Shown here one piece after another: positions 58,881 through 64,000 of a stretch of DNA of 64,000 nucleotides. The notes beneath the pieces were generated by a model. The model was given only the letters and a program-made list of their open reading frames with translations, did no database searches and was not told where the DNA came from. Numbering within the stretch: the stretch's first letter is position 1; every line of letters begins with the position of its first letter. This DNA is from Hyphomicrobium_A sp965243865. Lineage in GTDB: Bacteria > Pseudomonadota > Alphaproteobacteria > Rhizobiales > Hyphomicrobiaceae. The position numbers and the translations under genes are program-made. The stretch lies in assembly GCF_965243865.1 (NCBI RefSeq), contig NZ_OZ251603.1, forward strand, positions 3,720,001 through 3,784,000, read 5' to 3'.

Positions 58881-59450
58881 TTAGCGCGCGCACCACACAT
58901 TGCCGCGGTTCGGCCAGCGCTGCGCCAGACCCTCACCCATTAGTATTTGCCCCACGTCCCGGCCGTCCGGCAGCTCAAGGTCGACCAAAGCGCGCCCGTT
59001 TGGATCCTGGCGCCCATTGGGACGGATCTTATAGGGACCGGCTAGCAGCTCTTGCAGGCGGGACCGCGCGGCAAGCGCAAGCTGCCTCTCGTTCTCGCAT
59101 GCCGGCTCTTCGAGCTCGGGGGCATCAACGGAGATAAGGCGCCATTTCGTCCCATTGTCGCGCCCGGTGTCGCCGTCGATGATACAGCTGCGCAATGCCC
59201 GCCCGTTGCATAGTTCCACCGGGCCATGACGGTCCTCTCCCACCGGCTTCGTCCACCATTGCCACAGGCCCGCGAGCACGACCGCCAGCGCTGCAAGGCC
59301 CAGACTGATGGCGAGTTGACGTGGGCTCCCGCCGCGGCCGAATCGATATCGGTAGCGCCAATAGCGGTCACGACGGGCGCGCCTGGCGCGTACGTGGCGC
59401 CGGTCGCGCTCCGCCTGGGAAATCGGGCTGCCCGATTGGCTTTGCACCAT
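58881..59450 (-). CDS. Membrane-anchored thermonuclease-like (SNase) protein
   Basis: 189 residues from MVQSQSGSPISQAERDRR at 59450; a longer reading to 59855 runs through the tRNA-Cys and is not real. Very basic N-terminus, one membrane helix ('LAISLGLAALAVVLAGLW'), then an SNase-like fold: 'CIIDGDTGRDNGTKWRLISVDAPELEEPAC' (Asp for calcium, Arg) and 'GRALVDLELPDGRDVGQILMGEGLA'. Putative periplasmic nuclease. Located between two tRNA genes. Confidence 0.82.
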   Translation of the reverse strand: MVQSQSGSPISQAERDRRHVRARRARRDRYWRYRYRFGRGGSPRQLAISLGLAALAVVLAGLWQWWTKPVGEDRHGPVELCNGRALRSCIIDGDTGRDNGTKWRLISVDAPELEEPACENERQLALAARSRLQELLAGPYKIRPNGRQDPNGRALVDLELPDGRDVGQILMGEGLAQRWPNRGNVWCAR

Positions 59451-59560
59451 GATTTTGGAGCTAGGCGCAGCAACCCTAACAAAGAGTTCCCACGTGCCAT
59501 CGGATGCGCTGCCCGCCGAGGACAGAAGCCAATCACTTCGAAAAATTTCTGGGAGTGAAT

Positions 59561-59634
59561 TGGAGGCCACGCCCGGAATCGAACCGGGGTGCACGGATTT
59601 GCAGTCCGTTGCGTCACCACTCCGCCACGTGGCC
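59561..59634 (-). tRNA. tRNA-Cys (GCA)
   Basis: 74 bases with encoded CCA. Acceptor arms GGCCACG / CGTGGCC, anticodon loop with GCA (ACTGCAAA), T arm CGGTTCGATTCCG. It is ~850 bases from the tRNA-Asn, outside the putative element. Confidence 0.95.
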
Positions 59635-59836
59635 TTCGGCTCCATCTTTCCGGAGCAGTAAAGAGTGCGCCGTGTATCACAAGGATTGGTGCCTGGAAAG
59701 TGTGCGCGTGAGGTAGCGCGAGCCGGGCGCCCGAGGTAGCGGAGAAACCTCGCCCCGAGACCGCACGTCCCGTCGCGCATTGCCGCCCGCTCATGTAGGG
59801 TAGGCGATACGCACATCTGATGCCGAGGGAAAACTG

Positions 59837-60502
59837 ATGGTTGATGCCGCCACACAGCGCATGAACATGGTCGAAAGCCAGGTGCTGACCAGCGATGTCA
59901 CCGACCAACGCGTCGTGCGCGCCATGAGAGAGCTGCCGCGCGAGCGATTTGTTCCCGGGCCGATGGCGGAGCTGGCGTACATGGACGAGGCGATTGCGCT
60001 CACCCCTCCCGGCCCAGATCGGCGCTGGCTTCTGCCCGCGCGCACAGAAGGCAAGCTGCTTCAGCTTGCCGACGTCGGTGCCGAGGACCATGTGCTCAAT
60101 GTCGGCTGCGGCACCGGCTATTCGGCAGCAATTTTGGCTCGCCTCGCGCGCTCCGTGATCGCACTAGAGAGTAATGAGCAGTTGCTGGCCGCTGCGCGCC
60201 GTAATCTTGCGGAGCTGGCCGTCGCCAATGCCAGCGTTGTTTCGGGACGTCTAAGCGCCGGCTGGCCGACCAAGGCCCCCTATGACGTGATCCTTCTGCA
60301 GGGCTCCATCAGCATCACGCCGGACGATATCCTCGATCAATTGAAGGACGGCGGCCGGATGGTTGCCATCGTAAACGACAATGGTATTGGCAAGGCGACC
60401 ATCTGGCGTCGCCTCGGACGCTCCATGGATGCGCGCGTCGCATTCGATGCTGCTGCACCTGATCTTCCTGGGTTCGCCAAGGCGCCAGCGTTCGTCCTGT
60501 GA
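59837..60502 (+). CDS. Protein-L-isoaspartate O-methyltransferase-like
   Basis: 221 residues. SAM site 'HVLNVGCGTGYSAAILARLA' and the N-terminal 'NMVESQVLTSDVTDQRVVRAMRELPRERFVP' of the PCMT family. Methylates damaged aspartate residues in related proteins; in alphaproteobacteria this shorter type with 'GPDRRWLLPARTEGKLLQLA' is common just before a tolC-like gene and may have another target. Start ATG at 59837. Confidence 0.9.
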   Translation: MVDAATQRMNMVESQVLTSDVTDQRVVRAMRELPRERFVPGPMAELAYMDEAIALTPPGPDRRWLLPARTEGKLLQLADVGAEDHVLNVGCGTGYSAAILARLARSVIALESNEQLLAAARRNLAELAVANASVVSGRLSAGWPTKAPYDVILLQGSISITPDDILDQLKDGGRMVAIVNDNGIGKATIWRRLGRSMDARVAFDAAAPDLPGFAKAPAFVL

Positions 60503-60760
60503 ACGAATTATCGGGGTCGCCCGAGGCCAAATGCCTAAACGGAGCCGATCTACCCGCAATCCCGTAGGGTTGGGCAGGAATGATGCGGCGCCGTGCCGCG
60601 ATGGGGTGTGGGATTGGAGCAACGCCACCACAGCCCTTTTCCACCAACTGTCCACCGGCACTACACAAATCAGCGCTGGCACCCCAGACTCAGCGACGCA
60701 CTGACGACTCAAAATGCTGGGCCGCGATAAGGCCTCGGACGGTGTGGTCGAGGGGAAGTA

Positions 60761-62281
60761 ATGCGCACGGCCATTGATAATCAGCGTCAACATGAGCAGG
60801 GACGCCACTTGGGTATGAGCTCGGAACGTCGGGGGCACCGGAGGCCAAACGCGCTGCGTAAGTGCGTGCGGTTGGCGCTGTGTCTTGCGATGGCGCACGC
60901 CGTTGCGCTTCCAGCCGCCGCGGAGACTCTGCAAGAGGCACTCTCCGCTGCTTATGGCTATAACCCGCGCCTCGACGCGCAGCGAGCATTCCAGCGGGCG
61001 ACAGACGAGGACGTGTCGCAGGCTATGTCGGGGTATCGCCCGACGATTACAGGCAACGCTGACATCGGTATTGAACGTTCCGACCAGCGCCCGTCGAATT
61101 ACCTGGACGGCGTGACGAAGCCGCGCGGTTTCGGCGTGGACGCCGTGCAGCCGATATTCAACGGCTTTCGCACCTACAACGCGGTGAACGAGGCAGAAGC
61201 AAACGTCCGCGCGGAGCGCGAGGTGCTGCGCGACGTAGAGCGTAGTGTGCTGCTGCAGGCGGTCACCGCATACATGGACGTCGTGCGCGACCAGGAACTG
61301 GTTCGTCTCAACGAGAATAACGTCAATGTGCTCTCGCGCGAGCTCAAGGCCGCACAGGATCGATTCGCTGTCGGCGAGGTGACGCGAACTGACGTAGCGC
61401 AGGCAGAGGCCCGTCGCGCTGACGCTGTCTCACGCCTGGATGCGGCACGCGCCAACCTGCGCACCAGCCGAGGCAGCTATCAGCAGGTGATCGGACACCC
61501 GCCGAGCAATCTTACCTGGCCTGGCACGCCGGACCGGTTGCTTCCGCGCCAGCTCCAGGAAGCCATCGGCGTCAGCAACAACGAGGACCCGCTGGTCGTC
61601 GCTCAGCTGTTCCGCGAGCAGGCCGCCAAGTACACGGTGGAGCGCATTCGCGGCGAGTTGCTGCCGACGGTACAGCTCGAGGCGAGCTACAATGATCGCT
61701 TCGGGTCATCGAAGCTCACCGACGAAGTGGAAAGCTCCACGCTCGTTGGTCGCGCCGTGATCCCGATCTACGAGGCGGGTGATGTCTATTCCCGCGTTCG
61801 ACAGGCCAAGCAGAACCACATCGGCCTGCTGCAGCAGATCGAGCAGGTCCGCACTGAGCAGACGCAGAACCTTGTTGCGGCCTGGTCGCAGCTCGAGGCA
61901 GCCCGTGCGCAGCTCGAATCCGACCGTGTAGCGGTCGAGTCGAACAAGGTGGCCCTGCAAGGTGTCCGCGAGGAAGAGAAAGTCGGCCAGCGTACGCTGC
62001 TCGACGTTCTGAACGCCGAACTCGAATACTTGAACTCGCAGGTGGACCTCGAGACGACGCGGCGCAATCTCGTGGTCGCTGCCTACAGCGTGCTGAGCGC
62101 CATGGGACGGCTCGATGCCGCTTGGATCGGCGCTGCGGCCTACGTTTATGATCCGAAGGTCCACTACCAGGAAGTCCGCCGTAAATGGATCGGCCTCAGC
62201 ATCACTTACGGTGATGGCCGCACGGAAACCTTCGAGGCCCAGCCGCAAGCCGTCGAGCAGGGCTGGGACCCGGTTAAGTAG
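60761..62281 (+). CDS. tolC: TolC-family outer-membrane efflux protein
   Basis: 506 residues from the ATG at 60761, or from MSSERRGHRRPN further in. Signal peptide 'ALCLAMAHAVALPAAAETL'. Two OEP repeats with long coiled helices: 'EALSAAYGYNPRLDAQRAFQRATDEDV', 'LQAVTAYMDVVRDQELVRLNENNV', 'RFAVGEVTRTDVAQAEAR' and in the second half 'EEEKVGQRTLLDVLNAELEYLNSQVDL'. Forms the trimeric exit duct for type I secretion and drug efflux. Located after the pcm-like gene and before a popZ-type gene, a frequent order in Hyphomicrobiales. Confidence 0.93.
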   Translation: MRTAIDNQRQHEQGRHLGMSSERRGHRRPNALRKCVRLALCLAMAHAVALPAAAETLQEALSAAYGYNPRLDAQRAFQRATDEDVSQAMSGYRPTITGNADIGIERSDQRPSNYLDGVTKPRGFGVDAVQPIFNGFRTYNAVNEAEANVRAEREVLRDVERSVLLQAVTAYMDVVRDQELVRLNENNVNVLSRELKAAQDRFAVGEVTRTDVAQAEARRADAVSRLDAARANLRTSRGSYQQVIGHPPSNLTWPGTPDRLLPRQLQEAIGVSNNEDPLVVAQLFREQAAKYTVERIRGELLPTVQLEASYNDRFGSSKLTDEVESSTLVGRAVIPIYEAGDVYSRVRQAKQNHIGLLQQIEQVRTEQTQNLVAAWSQLEAARAQLESDRVAVESNKVALQGVREEEKVGQRTLLDVLNAELEYLNSQVDLETTRRNLVVAAYSVLSAMGRLDAAWIGAAAYVYDPKVHYQEVRRKWIGLSITYGDGRTETFEAQPQAVEQGWDPVK

Positions 62282-62318
62282 GGCCGGGCAGGCGAACAAT
62301 TACCCACCGCAAATGCGC

Positions 62319-62340
62319 CCCCGCACGTAAAAATGCGGGG
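62319..62340 (+). terminator. Hairpin after tolC
   Basis: CCCCGCA (62319-62325) and TGCGGGG (62334-62340) form a 7-base GC stem with loop CGTAAAAA. No T tract follows, so termination is likely but not certain. The rest of 62282-62576 (295 bases) shows no gene. Confidence 0.4.
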
Positions 62341-62576
62341 TGCGAGCCCTCACGCCATAGAGCTGCCAAGGATCGTGGCTAGCAACGGAACCGGCGTGAC
62401 GGCATGCCGGCTGCGACGGTTGGTCCGAGGCACCAAGGGGTGGTGGCTGGTCCTCACAGCAGCGCAGGGTTGCGTAGCCTTATTGATGGGCTGGCATCGC
62501 CGTTGTACGACCGGGGAACCGCGCGAGCGCCGCAGGTGGGCGGCTCTAATGCGCGTCGTGTAGAGGATTGCGCCTC

Positions 62577-63938
62577 ATGAGTAAGCCGCAGATGGCCTCC
62601 GAGCCCTCCATGGAGGAGATACTCGCTTCCATCCGCAAGATGATTGCCGACGACAGGCCCGGTCCGAGCCCAATGCCGGACACGATGGGCCGCACGCCGT
62701 TCGGCGACATGCGCCAGGCATCCGCGCCTGACACGGGCAATCTCAATGGCACCGACCCGCAGACGCCGGCACGGACAAGCAACAGCCTGAGCGACGCTCT
62801 GAAGGTCGCGACCGCGCTTTCCGATCAGCGTCGGTCGTTGCAGCAAGACCTATCTACGGTCTCCGACAAGGCTCCTCGCAACAATCTGGAAGCGCTCACC
62901 GAGCTGACCTCCTCGCGCAGCGAAATAGCGCGCAGCGGCTCGAGCACCGAACTCCGCAACGTCCGTCCCACCGCTGAAGTGCCGCTGCCATTCGGTCTCC
63001 GCGATGAGGAAACCGCGGGCGCCCCCCAGCCATCCGAACTTAAAGCCGATCTCCTCTCGTTCGACTTCGGCACCTTGGTGCCTCAGCGCAATGAGGGCCA
63101 AAACCAGCCCAAGCCGCAGTCTGCTGATTCGAAACCCATCTCGTTGCAGACCACGCCGAGTTCCTCACCGACGGCGACAAGTCCATCGCCGACAGCAGCG
63201 CAGCCTGGATCAGAGGTCGAGACGGGGCCGGCGATTGAACCGCGCGTGCTTCCGCTGCGCACCGGCACCACCGGCTTCAATGGTTCTGGCCCCAACGTTG
63301 CTCCGTTCCCGCGCACGACGAGAGAGACTGCCAAACCCGGCGCATCCGCTCCGGCATCGCCAGAGACTGTCGAAGCGCCGCAGCCGCAGGCCAAGTCAGA
63401 GACACTTAACAAGGCCGAGACACCTGCAAAGGCCGAGACGGTCCACAAGCCGGATTCGCCGGTCGAAACACCAACCGCGACCAAACCAGGCGCGACGGCG
63501 CCCGAGGCTCAGCCCAAGCCGAAGGCGATGTCGGCTACACTGCCAGCGCCATCCGGCAGCAAGCCCGTCACCAGCAAGCCTCTCGTCGCTGAGCCGCTTG
63601 CTGCCGCAAGTGAGGCGCTCTTGGATGCCGTCGTCGATCTCGTGCAACAGCAACCGGGAGCGTTGTCCGTTTTCGCCTCCGGAGCCTCCTTCATCAGCGG
63701 CGTCAGCGAAAAGAAAGAGCAGGGCGGCCAGACGCTCCCCGTGCTCGCGCAAAAGCACGAGATCGCCTCGGATGACGCCCCTGCGCAGCCTGCCAAACTC
63801 GATCGTGCCGCTGCGGAACTGCTGCGGCCGATGCTGCGTCAATGGCTTGCCGAGAACATGGAGCGCATCCTTGAAGATGCCCTCCGCAGCGAACTCACCG
63901 CGCAGATCGAGTCGGGCAAGGGACCAGGAAAATCTTGA
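62577..63938 (+). CDS. PopZ-type (DUF2497) polar organising protein
   Basis: 453 residues from MSKPQMASEPSMEEILASI at 62577. The N-terminal 'PSMEEILASIRKMIADD' and the C-terminal 'AAELLRPMLRQWLAENMERILEDALRSEL' are the two conserved parts of PopZ/DUF2497. Between them are ~380 residues of low-complexity Pro/Ala/Thr/Lys sequence ('AETPAKAETVHKPDSPVET'), much longer than in Caulobacter PopZ. It is expected to form a polar matrix that anchors chromosome and cell-cycle proteins. No gene starts in the last 62 bases of the window. Confidence 0.88.
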   Translation: MSKPQMASEPSMEEILASIRKMIADDRPGPSPMPDTMGRTPFGDMRQASAPDTGNLNGTDPQTPARTSNSLSDALKVATALSDQRRSLQQDLSTVSDKAPRNNLEALTELTSSRSEIARSGSSTELRNVRPTAEVPLPFGLRDEETAGAPQPSELKADLLSFDFGTLVPQRNEGQNQPKPQSADSKPISLQTTPSSSPTATSPSPTAAQPGSEVETGPAIEPRVLPLRTGTTGFNGSGPNVAPFPRTTRETAKPGASAPASPETVEAPQPQAKSETLNKAETPAKAETVHKPDSPVETPTATKPGATAPEAQPKPKAMSATLPAPSGSKPVTSKPLVAEPLAAASEALLDAVVDLVQQQPGALSVFASGASFISGVSEKKEQGGQTLPVLAQKHEIASDDAPAQPAKLDRAAAELLRPMLRQWLAENMERILEDALRSELTAQIESGKGPGKS

Positions 63939-64000
63939 TGGCAAATCTTGTTGTCGCCTGGTCCCCATGCATGCCTTGACGCATGTCAGTTCTATGAAAT

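Noticed and set aside
59451..59855. N-terminal extension of the SNase-like gene
   Set aside because: The frame runs through the tRNA-Cys gene and produces a sequence that is just the tRNA read as codons.
1..64000. CRISPR array, rRNA, riboswitch or complete insertion sequence
   Set aside because: No regularly spaced repeats beyond the three 12-base copies, no rRNA sequence and no transposase gene were seen. I could not run covariance-model searches, so a weak riboswitch or small RNA could be missed.

Overview
The window looks like a piece of an alphaproteobacterial chromosome, most likely from the order Hyphomicrobiales (Hyphomicrobium-like). Base composition is GC-rich. The right end carries a pcm-like / tolC-like / popZ-type neighbourhood, AcpXL-type lipid genes are present, and the denitrification genes have rhizobial-type layouts. 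No gene names a species directly.

Layout. 1-2831: a TonB-dependent receptor (its 3' end lies outside the window) behind an AraC-type regulator. 2988-15339: respiratory nitrate reduction, with narK-narGHJI-ppiC and a separate double-length narK fusion. 15443-28254: a large lipid/acyl-assembly block. One arm resembles the rhizobial very-long-chain fatty acid (VLCFA) cluster (acpXL, fabZXL, fabF2XL, fabF1XL, adh2XL) but has a second ketosynthase pair added. Facing it are a MaoC-FabG fusion, an FkbH-like HAD enzyme and a second ACP, and further right a double-MaoC protein with an ELM1-family protein. 28441-33362: a Crp/Fnr regulator, then a 38-residue PqqA with PqqD and PqqE but no PqqB or PqqC, followed by a membrane protein, an atypical SerC-like aminotransferase and a shortened PyrD-like flavoenzyme. 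33408-39386: O2-independent ubiquinone synthesis (ubiTUV) divergent from ubiD-ubiX-porin. 39576-49485: DUF2478, an unknown gene, nirK, nirV, an NnrR-like regulator and norCBQDEF-like genes. 49545-52067: a catalase-like peroxidase, an ECF sigma factor with a small zinc-finger partner, and a DGC-domain protein. 52464-58711: a mobile module (resolvase, XRE and excisionase-like proteins, a hipA remnant, a tyrosine integrase) ending exactly at a tRNA-Asn. 58881-64000: ordinary chromosomal genes.

How the parts fit together. Eleven 5-4-5 palindromes of the FNR/NNR type (roughly TTRAC-N4-GTCAA) lie in front of narK, narK-nar, the lipid block, the ELM1/MaoC operon, pqqA, ubiD, DUF2478, nirK, norC and the DGC gene. 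In several cases a -10-like hexamer sits at the spacing expected for a class II FNR promoter (box centred at -41.5). I therefore read the window as one low-oxygen / nitrogen-oxide regulon that joins denitrification to anaerobic ubiquinone synthesis and to two less expected modules: an acyl/lipid assembly system and a pqqADE-serC-pyrD-like system. These two are the best candidates for undescribed biology. nosZ is not in the window, so as seen here denitrification runs from nitrate to N2O.

The tRNA-Asn and integrase at the right suggest that some or all of the sequence to the left is a genomic island. Its left end is not visible.
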